This document shows, in pieces, positions 44,036 to 54,508 of a stretch of DNA of 64,000 nucleotides. Every line of letters starts with the position of its first letter. Position 1 is the stretch's first letter. The stretch lies in NCBI GenBank assembly GCA_965197825.1, contig CBDANW010000003.1:1178001-1242000 (forward strand), given 5' to 3'. Origin of the DNA: CBDANW01 sp965197825 (GTDB lineage Bacteria; Acidobacteriota; Vicinamibacteria; Marinacidobacterales; DATDRI01). Below the pieces are notes generated by a model. That model saw only the letters and a program-made list of their open reading frames with translations, did no database searches and was not told where the DNA came from. Both the position numbers and the translations under genes were made by a program.

Positions 44036-46721
44036 ATGCCTCTCACGGCCGGCGAGAAGCTTGGAACTTACGAAATCCTGTCCCCTATCGGGGCGGGGGG
44101 CATGGGAGAAGTCTACCGCGCGCGGGACGCCAAGCTCGGGCGTAAGGTCGCCATCAAAGTTCTTCCCGAGGAGTTCTCGCAACATCCGCAAAAGCTGGCT
44201 CGTTTTCAGCGAGAGGCAAAGCTCCTTGCAGCCCTCAATCATCCGGGCATAGCCACACTTCACGACCTGGAAGAATCCGAGGGCAAGCCCTTCTTAGTGA
44301 TGGAGCTTGTCGATGGGGAAACCCTTGCCGAGCGAATTGCCCGGGGGCCAGTCCCCGTCGACGAGGCTCTTACGATCTCTCAGCAAGTCGCCGAGGCACT
44401 GGAGGCTGCGCACGAGAAGGGCGTCATCCACCGCGACCTGAAACCAGCCAACGTCAAGGTTAAACCCGAAGGACAAGTGAAAATCCTCGACTTCGGGCTC
44501 GCCAAAGCCTTCGCGGACGAAGTACCCCGAGGGCGAGCTTTCGGCGTCCCCACGTTAAGCCGCGACGCGACCCGGGCGGGTGTCATTCTCGGAACCGCCG
44601 CCTACATGAGCCCCGAGCAGGCGAAAGGCAAAACGGTCGATAAACGCACCGACATTTTCTCCTTCGGCATCGTGCTCTTCGAGATGCTGACAGGCCAACG
44701 AGCATTCTCCGGTGAAGATGTCTCTGATGTTTTGGCCGCGATCATCCGGAGCGAACCCGATTGGAAAGCCGTCCCATTCGACCTCGCCCCCGGATTCAGA
44801 ATCTCCTGCGCCGATGTCTCAGGAAGGATCGCAACAGACGACTGCGGGACGTCGGCGACGTGCGGAACGAGATCGAGGATATCGTCACCGAGCCGCGCGA
44901 TGGAAACGTGGCTGCCCTGGACAAGCCCACAAACCAACGGTTCTCAATCTGAAATATCGTCGCAGCGCTCCTCCTGAGTGGCATTGTGGCCGTCGCGGTT
45001 TGGAGCCTGAAGCCGGAACCCGCACGGCCTCTCGCACGCTTCGTAGCGACGCCGCCTTCCGCCGCACCTCTAGACCTTGTAACTCAAGACGCGATGTGGC
45101 CATCACCCCAGACGGCACCCGCATCGTCTATACAGTGACCCTGAACGGCCAACGCCAACTCGTCGTGCGTGCCCTCGACCAGCTCGAGGCGACACCGCTC
45201 GCTGGACTCGGCAACGCCCCACGCGGGCCGTTCGTGTCGCCGGACGGCAACTGGGTCGGGTACTTTGATGGAAACCGTTTGCGCAAAGTCTCGATCTTCG
45301 GGGGGCCACCCGTCACCATCTGTGACACGCTCGGAGGCCCCCGCGGCACGAGCTGGGACCCCGATGACACCATCATCTTCGGCGCCGGTGCCCTGACGAG
45401 CGGCCTCTGGCACGTCTCAGCCGGGGGCGGCGAGCCTCAAGAGCTGACCGCGCCCGACCCCGGGCAGAGTCATCAGTGGCCCGAGATCCTCCCTGGGAAT
45501 GAGGCGGTGCTCTTCACGATAGTGAGTGGCGCAGTCGAGAACGCGCAGATTGCAGTGCTATCCATCGCGAACGGGGAAGTCGAGGTTCTCATTCCCGGGG
45601 GAAGCAACCCGCGCTACGTTCCGACAGGTCACATTGTTTACGGGGTGGGCGGTACGCTCCGAGCAGTGGGCTTCGACCTCGAGCGGCTCGAGGTCACAAG
45701 CGACCCAATTCCCGTGCTGGAAGGTGTTATCACAAAAGCGAGCGGTGCCGCGGAGTTCGGCGTCTCGCGCGACGGATCGCTCGTGTATGTCGCGGGCTCC
45801 CCGCAAGTCGGGCTAGACAGAACGTCGGTGTGGGTGGATCGCGAGGGAAGAGAAGAGGCACTCGCAGCCGAGCCCCGTGCCTACACCTACCCGCGCATCT
45901 CCCCCGATGGAAGCCAAGTTGCGCTTGACGTGCGCGACGAGGAGATCGACATTTGGATCTGGGATTTCGCCCGAGAAACGCTGAGGCGGCTCACGTTCGA
46001 TCCCAGTAATGACTGGTACCAGTCTGGACACCGGACGGTCGGCGCGTGGCCTTCGCATCTGGCCGTGAGGGTGGAGGAAATCTGTTCTGGAAAGCGGCCG
46101 ACGGCACCGGCACCTGGTCGAGCGGCTCACCGAGAGCGAGAACTTCCAGGTGCCGTATGTCTTTTCCCCGAACGGGAACCAGTTGGTGTACTTGGGAGAG
46201 CAGTCCCCAAAGAGGAGGCGATCTCGGCGTACGCTCGCTGGAAGGCGACGGGTCGTCGGAGCCTCTCCTGGCCACCGAGTTCGAGGAGCGGAACGCAGAA
46301 ATTTCGCCCGACGGCGGATGGCTGGCCTATGAGTCCAATGCCTCAGGGCAATACGAAATCTACGTACGCCCGTTCCCCAACGTGGACGAGGGTCTGGGGC
46401 AGGTCTCAAGGGATGGGGGTCGCCGGCCGCTCTGGGCTCGGGACGGCGGCGAGTTGTTCTATCTCGATCCCGGTGGGCGGCTGATGTCCGCCACCGTTCG
46501 CATGGGCCCCCCGCCTTGACTTCGGCAACCCGGAGGTCGTCCTCGAGGAATCGTCCTTTGCCACTACTGGACCTCCCGGTCGGACCTACGACGTGCATCC
46601 CGACGGCGATCGTTTCTTGATGTTCAAGGAAGGTGGCGGAGCGACCGAAGCTTCTCCTCCGGAGCTCATCCTCGTCCAAAATTGGTTCGAAGAGCTGAAA
46701 CGCCTCGTCCCCACTCAATGA
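44036..46721 (+). pseudogene. Ser/Thr protein kinase with TolB-like propeller, frameshifted
   Basis: The start ATG 44036 gives MPLTAGEKLGTYEILSPIGA, then the Gly loop GAGGMGEVYRAR, VAIKVLPEE (ATP Lys), HRDLKPANVKV (catalytic Asp) and ILDFGLAKA, with GTAAYMSPEQA, so the kinase fold is complete to about 44780. Then come frame changes near 44800 and 44955 (before a single membrane helix, IVAALLLSGIVAVAVWSL) and near 45090. A WD40/TolB-like propeller follows (ITPDGTRIVYTVTL, FVSPDGNWVGYF, GTSWDPDDTIIFGA). Further shifts lie near 46030, 46210 and 46518. The end is NWFEELKRLVPTQ at 46721, seven bases into priA's 3' end. Such kinases signal across the inner membrane. This copy could make at most a soluble kinase domain. 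Confidence 0.88.
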
Positions 46722-49174
46722 AGCGTCGTGGGATCCACGTCGACGGCCATGACCTTCCCGAGCTCGGGATCTTCCATCAGAGCGCGGAGGCATCGGCGTA
46801 CTTCCCGATGCTGCTTGCGCGCCACCTTAAGTAAGATCTGGCATCGGTAACGCCCCGCCACTTTGGACCGTGCCGCGAAAGCGGGCCCCAGAACCTCTAC
46901 ACCCGGCAAGTGCGCGCTGTTGAGCGCCTGCGCGACTCGGCGTGCCTGGCGAGTGGCCGCGGACATCTCCGCCCCCTCCAAGATCAGATTAATAATGTAA
47001 ACGCCCGGCGGATAGCGGAGCGCGCGGCGAAAGGCCATCTCTTCCTCGTAGAAAGCTCGGTAGTCCTGGGCGCTCGCGTGTCGGAGCGCGTAATGGTCAG
47101 GGCAAAACGTTTGGATCATCACTTCCCCGGCGCGGCTTCCTCGACCCGCGCGACCGGACACCTGGGTGAGCAATTGGAACGTTCTTTCGGCGGCTCGGAA
47201 ATCCGGAGCCCCGAGCCCCACGTCGGCGGCTAGCACACCGACCAGAGTCACGTCGGGGAAATCATGCCCTTTGGCCAGCATCTGCGTCCCCACCAGTAAA
47301 TCGATCTCCCGCGATGCGAAGCGAGAAAGTAGGTCTTCGTAGCTGCCTTTGCGACGCATGGTGTCTCGATCCATTCGGGAGACGCGTATCTTCAGGAAGG
47401 TCTCCTTGAGAATCTCCTCGACTCTCTCGGTTCCGTAGCCACGCTGGTGCAGGTACTCGCCGCGGCACATGTCGCAATGACTCGGTGTCGGCCTTCCCAG
47501 CCCACAGTAGTGGCAAACGGCCAGCCGCCCTTTCTGGTGAAGCGTCAAGGCGACGCTGCACTCGGTGCAGTTCGCGGGAAGCCCGCATTCCCGACAGATG
47601 AGGTGGGTGGCGTACCCCCGTCGGTTGAGCAAAACGAGCGCTTGCTCGCCCGCCGACGTCCGCTCCTCGATGGCCGATCGTAGCGGCTGCGACAGCACCG
47701 TCTCCGGACCTTCGTCACGGACGACGTCCTTCATGTCGATGAGACGCACCTGGGCGAGGGGTCGTCCCGCGATGCGTTCGGGTAACGTCGCCATCCGGTA
47801 TCGGCCCTCCACCGCATGGGTATAGGACTCGAGAGACGGTGTCGCCGAGCCCAACACCGCGACGGCACCGGCAACCTGCGCTCGTTTGATGGCCACGTCC
47901 CGTGCGTTGTAGCGCGGCGCTTCCTCCTGTTTGTAAGATCCCTCCTGCTCCTCGTCCACGACGATCAAACCGACCTTTTGCAGAGGAGCCAGCACCGCGG
48001 CGCGCGCCCCCACGACCACACGCGCCTCTCCCCTTCGGATGCGCCACCATTCATCTCGTCTCTCCCCGGTCCCCAAGGCGCTATGTAGGATGGCGACCTG
48101 AGACTGGAAGCGTTGGCGAAGGAGCCCAGCTAACTGTGGCGTCAAGGCGATCTCCGGAACCAGTAACAAAGACGTGCGGCCCGCCGCAAGAGCCGACTCC
48201 ACCGCTCGCAAGTAGATCTCGGTCTTGCCGCTGCCCGTGACGCCGTGCAGCACGGTGACGGAGAACTCTCCTCGCGTCATCGATTCCTCGATTTGGGCAA
48301 TCACCCGACGCTGGTCCGCCGTAGGGGTGATGGCTTCCTGACTCGCCGAGCCAAGACGAGACCAAGGGCTCTGAGGCAGGGCTTCTTGCTTAACCATGCG
48401 GATGTACTCACGCTTGCGGAGGGTACGAAAAGGCCCCTGCTTCAGATCTAGTTCGTTTCGGATCGTTCTCAGTGGCACGGCGTCCGTCGCCGTTGCAAGC
48501 AATGTCAGAACCCGCGCGGACGTCGCTTTCAGAGGCTCGTTCTCGAGTGCCTGCCGCCCCTTCTCGGTGATGGCCGCGGCCCAGATGCGCGGGATGCTTC
48601 CACCCGGCGACTTCTCGACGCGCTCCACGAAGCCCGCATCGACGAGGAAGCGCAGCGCACCCCCAACGGACTTGCTTCCCACCGCCCGTGCCAGGGCGCG
48701 CGACGTCATCGGTTTTTCCAACGCCGCGAGGACGCGGGCCCGCAACGTGCCCTCCCTGATCGAGGCCTCGGTAGCCTCTACCTTTCGCCGATAGAGAATC
48801 GTCCCCGCTCGGCCCGTCTCCGGCGGAAGAAAGCCTCGCAATACCTCACCCGGAGGCGCGAGATAGTAATCGGCGATCCACTCCGCCAAAGCGAGGTGTT
48901 TTTTTGCAAGGACCGGCTCGGCATCCAGGCTCGTCAGGATGGGGAGGATCTTCGTTCCTGCCGGGAGTGCGGGCGCGGTATCTTCGACCTGGACCACGCA
49001 GCCGATGAGAACTCGGTGCCCGAAGCGAACCTTGACCCGACAACCAGGGGCCACGAAAGCGAGAGCGCGGGGGATCCCGTAAGAAAAGGTTTGCTGAAGC
49101 GGTAACGGAAGCGCGACCCGAGCGTAGTGCGGATAAGAAGACTCGGCGGCCGACGAGGGCCTAGCGGCGCTCAT
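46715..49174 (-). CDS. priA: primosomal replication protein N' (PriA helicase)
   Basis: This 819-residue protein has an N-terminal 3'-end-binding domain (YARVALPLPLQQTFSYGIP) and a winged helix. The helicase core has Walker A VLHGVTGSGKTEIYLRAVE, Walker B LIVVDEEQEGSYKQ and motif VI near QVSGRAGRG. Inserted zinc sites are CRECGLPANCTEC and CHYCG with CDMC. It restarts stalled replication forks by loading the replisome. The gene is intact. It heads leftwards at the end of the run yicC, gmk, coaBC, udg, priA; udg and priA overlap by 14 bases, so they are translationally linked. Confidence 0.97.
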   Translation of the reverse strand: MSAARPSSAAESSYPHYARVALPLPLQQTFSYGIPRALAFVAPGCRVKVRFGHRVLIGCVVQVEDTAPALPAGTKILPILTSLDAEPVLAKKHLALAEWIADYYLAPPGEVLRGFLPPETGRAGTILYRRKVEATEASIREGTLRARVLAALEKPMTSRALARAVGSKSVGGALRFLVDAGFVERVEKSPGGSIPRIWAAAITEKGRQALENEPLKATSARVLTLLATATDAVPLRTIRNELDLKQGPFRTLRKREYIRMVKQEALPQSPWSRLGSASQEAITPTADQRRVIAQIEESMTRGEFSVTVLHGVTGSGKTEIYLRAVESALAAGRTSLLLVPEIALTPQLAGLLRQRFQSQVAILHSALGTGERRDEWWRIRRGEARVVVGARAAVLAPLQKVGLIVVDEEQEGSYKQEEAPRYNARDVAIKRAQVAGAVAVLGSATPSLESYTHAVEGRYRMATLPERIAGRPLAQVRLIDMKDVVRDEGPETVLSQPLRSAIEERTSAGEQALVLLNRRGYATHLICRECGLPANCTECSVALTLHQKGRLAVCHYCGLGRPTPSHCDMCRGEYLHQRGYGTERVEEILKETFLKIRVSRMDRDTMRRKGSYEDLLSRFASREIDLLVGTQMLAKGHDFPDVTLVGVLAADVGLGAPDFRAAERTFQLLTQVSGRAGRGSRAGEVMIQTFCPDHYALRHASAQDYRAFYEEEMAFRRALRYPPGVYIINLILEGAEMSAATRQARRVAQALNSAHLPGVEVLGPAFAARSKVAGRYRCQILLKVARKQHREVRRCLRALMEDPELGKVMAVDVDPTTLH

Positions 49175-49862
49175 CGAGCAACGCCCGAATGAGCTTCATG
49201 TCCTCCCAGGTGTCCGTCTTCTTCGAGGGATCGCGCAGGAGATAGGCGGGGTGGTACGTTGGCACGAGAACGGCCTCTCCGAAGGAGAACTGTTGGCCGC
49301 GCATCCTTCCCAACGCCTTGTCGGTGGAAAGCATCGCCTGAGTCGCCACCCGCCCGAGTGTGCAGATGACGCGTGGCCGAATGGAGGCGACCTGCCTTTC
49401 CAAGAATGGACGGCACGTGGCGATCTCCTCAGGCTCCGGATCTCGATTGCTGGGAGGACGGCACTTGACCACGTTGGCGATGTAGACCTCGTCGCGAGTG
49501 AGCTGGATGGCTTCGATGATCTTGGTCAGCAACTGGCCCGCCGGTCCGACGAAAGGAATTCCTTTCACGTCCTCTTCGTAGCCCGGCCCCTCGCCGACGA
49601 ACATGAGATCGGCATTCGGGTTTCCCACTCCGTAGACGAGCGTGCGGCGATTGTTGTGCAGCTTGCACCGCGTGCAGTCGCCGAGATCCGCGCGGATGAC
49701 CTCGAGAGTTTCTGCCCCTTCGCGAGGCGACGGCGCGTCGTGCTCCGCGGGCGTGGCGGCTCGCCGCGGCAGCCCGACGGTTGTGATGGAGGCGTAGTAG
49801 CGGAGCCGTTCCCTAATTTGGTCCACCAACTCCTTCTTGAGCTGATCTCTATCCGCGTCCAC
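49161..49862 (-). CDS. udg: uracil-DNA glycosylase, family 4 (Fe-S)
   Basis: The protein is about 233 residues when started at GTG 49862; an in-frame ATG at 49940 would lie deep inside coaBC. The four Fe-S Cys are CTRCKL and KCRPPSNRDPEPEEIATC. The active-site motifs are VGEGPGYEEDVKGIPFVGPA and YHPAYLLRDP. Family-4 enzymes remove uracil from DNA arising by cytosine deamination. The N-terminal about 70 residues are a helical extension. The 5' end overlaps coaBC and the 3' end overlaps priA, so the three genes are probably one transcript. Confidence 0.94.
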   Translation of the reverse strand: MDADRDQLKKELVDQIRERLRYYASITTVGLPRRAATPAEHDAPSPREGAETLEVIRADLGDCTRCKLHNNRRTLVYGVGNPNADLMFVGEGPGYEEDVKGIPFVGPAGQLLTKIIEAIQLTRDEVYIANVVKCRPPSNRDPEPEEIATCRPFLERQVASIRPRVICTLGRVATQAMLSTDKALGRMRGQQFSFGEAVLVPTYHPAYLLRDPSKKTDTWEDMKLIRALLDERR

Positions 49863-51108
49863 GCATCGCCTCGATACGATCCAAAATTCTCTCCGCGACT
49901 TCCCTCTTGCTGAGAAGAGGTAGAGCCTCGCTCTTACCATTTTTAGCCAGCAAGATCACTTCGTTGGTGTCGGTGCCAAAACCGGCACCGTTCCGGGTGA
50001 CGTCGTTCGCCACCACCAAATCGAGTTTCTTCTCCGACAGCTTCTTGCGGGCACGTGCTTCGAGCTCCTCCGTTTCCGCGGCGAAACCGACGATGGTTTG
50101 CTGCGGCGTGCGCCGTCGTGCGATCTCCATGAGAATGTCGTCGGTGCGAGTCAACTTCAAGACCTGCGAAGCGGGGCCCTTCTTGATCTTGCTCTTCTGT
50201 TGAACCTCTGGCCGATAGTCGGCCACCGCGGCGGCCATGACCACGATCGCAGCGTCATCGAGCTTGGAGAGCATCGCGTTTTTCATCTCCGCGGCCGTCT
50301 CCACACGGATCATCTCCACTCCAGAGGGATCGGCGAGTGCGGTCGGGCCGCTCACCAGAACCACACGCGCTCCTCGATCGCGCGCCGCCTCGGCTACGCG
50401 ATAGCCCATCTTGCCGCTCGAATGATTGGTGAGAACACGCACCGGATCGATAGGCTCGGCGGTCGGCCCCGCACTCACCAGGACCGTCTCTCCCGCTAGG
50501 CCTTCTCGTTCTTCATGGCCCGCGGAGCTACGTTTTTTTTTAGACCGGCTCCCGAGCTTGGCCTGAACGCGCTCTACAACTTCCTCCGGCTCCGCGAGGC
50601 GGCCCTTACCTAGCCAGCCGCAAGCGAGCCATCCATCTCCCGGCTCGATGAAGTCCACACCTCGCTCTCTCAGGGTCGCGATGTTCTCCTGTACCGCCGG
50701 GTGAGCCAACATCTGGCTGTTCATGGCCGGCGCGACCATGACCGGCGCGCGGTTGGCCAGAGCAAACGTGCTCAGGAAGTCATCGGCCAAACCATGAGCC
50801 AGCTTGGCGAGGACATTGGCGGTGGCGGGCGCGATGAGAAACAGCTCACAATCTTCGGTCAGTGAGATATGCCGGACCCCCTCTTCCCGTTCCTGGCCAA
50901 AAAGATCGCCAATGACCGGCTCCTCAGAAAGCGTCTCCATCGTCAGGGGCGTGATGAACTCGCGCGCACTGGCCGTCAGGATCACCTGTACCGCGAAGCC
51001 GTTCTTCTTGAGGCCGCGGACGATCTCCGCCGCCTTGTAGGCTCCAATGCAGCCGGTGACGCCCAGCACGATCTTCTTCATCATCTTGGCGGTCGTTTGG
51101 GTGGTCAT
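49849..51108 (-). CDS. coaBC: bifunctional CoaBC (phosphopantothenoylcysteine synthetase/decarboxylase)
   Basis: This is a 419-residue protein. The CoaC flavoprotein half has VLGVTGCIGAYKAAEIVRGL, the VAPAMNSQML motif and ACGWLGKGRLAEPEE with the reactive Cys. The CoaB half has PIDPVRVLTNHSSGKMGYRV and AAAVADYRPEV with the CTP-binding Lys region after it. The two steps turn 4'-phosphopantothenate and cysteine into 4'-phosphopantetheine for coenzyme A. ATG 51108 overlaps the gmk stop (ATGA), pointing to coupling; Met codons at 51084 and 51081 are closer to the usual family start. Confidence 0.96.
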   Translation of the reverse strand: MTTQTTAKMMKKIVLGVTGCIGAYKAAEIVRGLKKNGFAVQVILTASAREFITPLTMETLSEEPVIGDLFGQEREEGVRHISLTEDCELFLIAPATANVLAKLAHGLADDFLSTFALANRAPVMVAPAMNSQMLAHPAVQENIATLRERGVDFIEPGDGWLACGWLGKGRLAEPEEVVERVQAKLGSRSKKKRSSAGHEEREGLAGETVLVSAGPTAEPIDPVRVLTNHSSGKMGYRVAEAARDRGARVVLVSGPTALADPSGVEMIRVETAAEMKNAMLSKLDDAAIVVMAAAVADYRPEVQQKSKIKKGPASQVLKLTRTDDILMEIARRRTPQQTIVGFAAETEELEARARKKLSEKKLDLVVANDVTRNGAGFGTDTNEVILLAKNGKSEALPLLSKREVAERILDRIEAMRGRG

Positions 51109-51737
51109 TTGAAGGAGTCCAGTATCCCTTCGACGATGGGCTCCATCCGCTGCCGCTTCGCTCGTTCTGCAAGGACGATGGAACGAAGGAGCCCCGCGCA
51201 GCGCTCGATCTCGTCGTTGACTACAGCATAGTCATAATTCGTGTACTGTGAAACCTCGCGCCGGGCCACCGCCAGACGCCGTTCGATATCCTCCGGATGG
51301 TTCTGGCGGCGATCTCTAAGGCGCTGCTCGAGCACCTGAAACGAGGGCGGAAGGATAAAGATGAGGACCGCGCCCGGCATAGCGCGCTTGACCTGCTCGG
51401 CCCCCTGCACGTCGACATCCAGCACCAAGTCGATGCCTCGGTCGAGTACGGCGTCTGTTTCGCTGCGGCCCGTTCCGTAGAGCTTCTCGTGCACTTCGGC
51501 CCACTCCAGAAAATCGTTACTTTCGATCTTCTTCCGAAAGACCTCTTGGGTAACGAAGTGGTAGTCGACGCCGTTTTTCTCCGAGGAACGACTCGTGCGT
51601 GTTGTATACGAAATCGAGAACTCGACCGGTCCCACTTCCGTGACGAGCCGCCGGACCAGGGTGGTCTTTCCCGATCCAGAGGGCGCAGAGATGACCAGAA
51701 GCTTGCCGCGTGGCTTGACGCTGTTTGCTGGGCTCAC
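51105..51737 (-). CDS. gmk: guanylate kinase
   Basis: A protein of about 210 residues is read from GTG 51737, which overlaps the yicC stop (GTGA). Further upstream the same frame lies inside yicC and has no family similarity. P-loop VISAPSGSGKTTLVRRLV, the GMP site FSISYTTRTSR and GVDYHFVT, and the lid with LVLDVDVQGAEQVK are all present. It phosphorylates GMP to GDP. In many bacteria rpoZ follows gmk; here coaBC follows directly. Confidence 0.96.
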   Translation of the reverse strand: MSPANSVKPRGKLLVISAPSGSGKTTLVRRLVTEVGPVEFSISYTTRTSRSSEKNGVDYHFVTQEVFRKKIESNDFLEWAEVHEKLYGTGRSETDAVLDRGIDLVLDVDVQGAEQVKRAMPGAVLIFILPPSFQVLEQRLRDRRQNHPEDIERRLAVARREVSQYTNYDYAVVNDEIERCAGLLRSIVLAERAKRQRMEPIVEGILDSFK

Positions 51738-52612
51738 TCGATATTCTGAATCTGCTCGCGAATGCGTTCCACTTCGGATTTCAGAGAGATGACCCGCTCG
51801 GTGATCCCCGCGTCTTGGCACTTCGAGCCGATGGTATTCACTTCCCGATTCATCTCCTGAATGATGAAATCGAGTTTCTTGCCGCACGGCCCGGCAGCCC
51901 TCACGGTCTCCCGCCACATGGCAAGATGGCTACGCAGCCGGGTCAGCTCCTCCGCAATATCGCTCCGCTCGACGAGGCGGGCGATCTCTGCAGCCAGCGG
52001 TGCGGGCTCGATCTCCGCGACTTGGAGCTCCTTGATGCGCTCCAAGATCTCTTGACGCTTGCGCTCCTTGCCCGAAGCAGAAAGACCTTCGATGGCGTCG
52101 ACGTGTCCGCTCACTCCTACCAGTCGTTCATCGATGTCCGCGGCGAGCGCCGCTCCTTCCGTCCGACTCATCCGCTCGTATTCCTCGAGCGCCTGTTGTA
52201 GGGCGGGAGCGACTGCCGGCCAAACCCCGTTGCCCTCCGATAGATCTCTTTCCTTGACGTTGAAACCCGGATGAAACCCCACCAGATCGGAAAGCGTGAG
52301 CTCCCCTTTCACCCCAAGCTCCGTACCCAGCGATCGGGCGACCTTGACGAACTCCTCCACGAGAGGACGATCGAGCTCCAACTGGACGGCGCTCTGCTCC
52401 TTCGCTTTCAATCGCACCGAGACGTCGACTTTTCCCCGTTTGATTCGAGACGAGACTTCGTTACGGATCTTCGCCTCCAAGTGAGCGAGACTGGCCGGCA
52501 CTTTCACCCGGACATCCTGATAGCGATGGTTCACGGACCGTACCTCGATCTCGGCGACATAGTCGTCGGTTTCGGACTGGCCGCGCGCGAAACCCGTCAT
52601 GCTCCGTATCAT
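51734..52612 (-). CDS. yicC: YicC-family endoribonuclease
   Basis: This 292-residue protein starts MIRSMTGFARGQ, the strict N-terminus of the family. Other blocks are EVRSVNHRYQDVRVKVPASL, SRIKRGKVDVSVRLK and the C-terminal GKKLDFIIQEMNREVNTIGS with KCQDAGI. YicC proteins are hexameric endoribonucleases implicated in small-RNA turnover and DNA stress response (family knowledge). The gene leads the run that continues with gmk. It starts 15 bases downstream of the MsbA-type transporter gene on the same strand, so that gene may share its transcript. Confidence 0.94.
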   Translation of the reverse strand: MIRSMTGFARGQSETDDYVAEIEVRSVNHRYQDVRVKVPASLAHLEAKIRNEVSSRIKRGKVDVSVRLKAKEQSAVQLELDRPLVEEFVKVARSLGTELGVKGELTLSDLVGFHPGFNVKERDLSEGNGVWPAVAPALQQALEEYERMSRTEGAALAADIDERLVGVSGHVDAIEGLSASGKERKRQEILERIKELQVAEIEPAPLAAEIARLVERSDIAEELTRLRSHLAMWRETVRAAGPCGKKLDFIIQEMNREVNTIGSKCQDAGITERVISLKSEVERIREQIQNIE

Positions 52613-52627
52613 AATCAGAGAGCTACC

Positions 52628-54430
52628 TCAGCTGCTTCCACGTCTTCCCGAACCGATTCCGGCCGGATAGCTCTCGCCGTTAGCGGGAACGTCCAGGATG
52701 ACCGGATCGCCTCCCGCAAACTGCAGCTGGTACAGCCTGCGATACACGCTGTCCGCCCGACAAAGAAGCTCGTCGTGGGTGCCGGTCTCGCGTACCGTGC
52801 CGTCATCGATCACAACGATGCGGTCCGCCCGTCTTATGGTGGACAGGCGATGGGCGATGACCAGCGTCGTCCGGTTGGCCATTAGGTTCTCGATGGCGCG
52901 CTGGACCAACGCCTCCGATTCGGCGTCAAGAGAGCTCGTGGCCTCGTCCAGGATGAGCAGCGGCGGGTTCTTCAAAATCGCCCGGGCAATCGCTAGACGT
53001 TGGCGTTGCCCGCCCGACAACCTCTGCCCCCGCTCACCGATCATGCTGTCGAAGCCGTCGGCTAGCTCCTCGATGAACCCCAGGGCGCACGCCGCGCGTG
53101 CGGCCTCCCGCAGGGCCTCCATGGAAGTCTCTTCCACACCGTAGGAAATGTTGTTCCGGACCGTGTCGTTAAAGAGGATCGTTTCCTGGAGAACAAGGCC
53201 GATCTGCCCGCGAAGCGATGACAACGTTGCCTTTCGAATGTCCACCCCGTCCCACAGGATCTCGCCGGCTCCGGGATCGAAGAATCGGGGGAGAAGATTG
53301 GCGAGGGTCGTCTTCCCTGCCCCGCTGGTGCCAACCAAGGCCACGACGTGCCCCGACTGGATCTTGAGGTTGACGTCTCGCAAGACACGATCGTCTCCGT
53401 CCTCATAGGTGAAGCTCACGCCCCTGAATTCAATCTGCTTTTGCAAGGCCGGTAGCTCCACCGCGTCGGGAGCCTCTTCGATCTCCATCCGGGTGTCCAG
53501 CACCGAGAAGATCCGTGCCGCGGCGGCGAGCGCCTGTTGAAGAGTGGCGTTCACACGGGACAGTTTCTTGACGGGTCCGTACATCAAGAAAAGCGCGGCC
53601 ACGAAAGAGGTGAACTCACCCGGCGTGAGCTCGGCACGGGAGATCCTTCCGCTTCCGTACCAAATCGCCGCCGACACCGCGAGGCCACCGACAAGCTCCA
53701 TCAGCGGAGGTAGCGTAGAGACCACCTCCGTGATGCGCATGTTGGTCTTGAAGAGCCGCTCGGTTGCGCGCGCGAAACGTTTTGCCTCGAACTCCTCCAT
53801 GCGGAACGCCTTCACGATGCGGCTTCCGGAGATCGTTTCCTGGAGAATCTCGGAAATGTCTCTCCAACGTTGGAGACCGCTGTCGCTGGTCTTGCGCAAG
53901 CGATGCCCGAGTCGAATCAACGGGTAGAGGACCAACGGCGCTCCCAACAGAGAGAACGTGGCCAGACGCCAGTCGTAGTAGTAGAGCAGTGCGGCATAGC
54001 CGACGAGCGCGAAGCCCTGCATCATGAGATCGCCCACCGCCGACGAGACCGCCTGCTGCACTCTCTCGACGTCGGTGGTGATGTGGCTCATCAACGTCCC
54101 GGTGGATTTTTGTGAGAAGAAGTCCACCGACTGGTGCAGGATGTGCCGATAGAGACGGTTCCTGAGATCCATGACGGTGCGCTGGCCCACGTAGCTCATC
54201 AGGTAGGTGGAGAAGTACGAAAAGACTCCCTTCCCCAGATAGAGAACGATGATGGCGAAAGCCACCGGTCCAAGGTTGACCTGTTGGATCAGGACCTCAT
54301 CGAAGATGGGCTTGATGAGATAGGCCAGGCCGGCCGAGGTGGCGGCGAAACCCACCATCGCCGCGCAGGCCAAGACGAACCGCCCCCGATAGGGACGGGC
54401 CTGCTGGAGGAGACGACGGAGCTCACTCAT
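52628..54430 (-). CDS. ABC exporter of the MsbA type (fused permease-ATPase)
   Basis: This is a 600-residue half-transporter with six helices in the first 320 residues and a nucleotide-binding domain. It has Walker A ALVGTSGAGKTTLANLLP, Q-loop LVLQETILF, signature RLSGGQRQRLAIARAIL, Walker B LLILDEATSSLDAESEAL and the H-loop VIAHRLSTI. The sequence RNRLYRHILHQSVDFF and the overall length match MsbA, the lipid A/phospholipid flippase. With the glycosyltransferase and sugar-nucleotide genes upstream, export of a lipid-linked glycan is also possible. I therefore withhold the symbol. Confidence 0.92.
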   Translation of the reverse strand: MSELRRLLQQARPYRGRFVLACAAMVGFAATSAGLAYLIKPIFDEVLIQQVNLGPVAFAIIVLYLGKGVFSYFSTYLMSYVGQRTVMDLRNRLYRHILHQSVDFFSQKSTGTLMSHITTDVERVQQAVSSAVGDLMMQGFALVGYAALLYYYDWRLATFSLLGAPLVLYPLIRLGHRLRKTSDSGLQRWRDISEILQETISGSRIVKAFRMEEFEAKRFARATERLFKTNMRITEVVSTLPPLMELVGGLAVSAAIWYGSGRISRAELTPGEFTSFVAALFLMYGPVKKLSRVNATLQQALAAAARIFSVLDTRMEIEEAPDAVELPALQKQIEFRGVSFTYEDGDDRVLRDVNLKIQSGHVVALVGTSGAGKTTLANLLPRFFDPGAGEILWDGVDIRKATLSSLRGQIGLVLQETILFNDTVRNNISYGVEETSMEALREAARAACALGFIEELADGFDSMIGERGQRLSGGQRQRLAIARAILKNPPLLILDEATSSLDAESEALVQRAIENLMANRTTLVIAHRLSTIRRADRIVVIDDGTVRETGTHDELLCRADSVYRRLYQLQFAGGDPVILDVPANGESYPAGIGSGRRGSS

Positions 54431-54508
54431 TGAAAAAACTCACTTAAACACAACATCTTACCAGAGTCCCGCGCCGCTGTCGTTAGCGCCGCGGGCACCG
54501 GGGCAGGC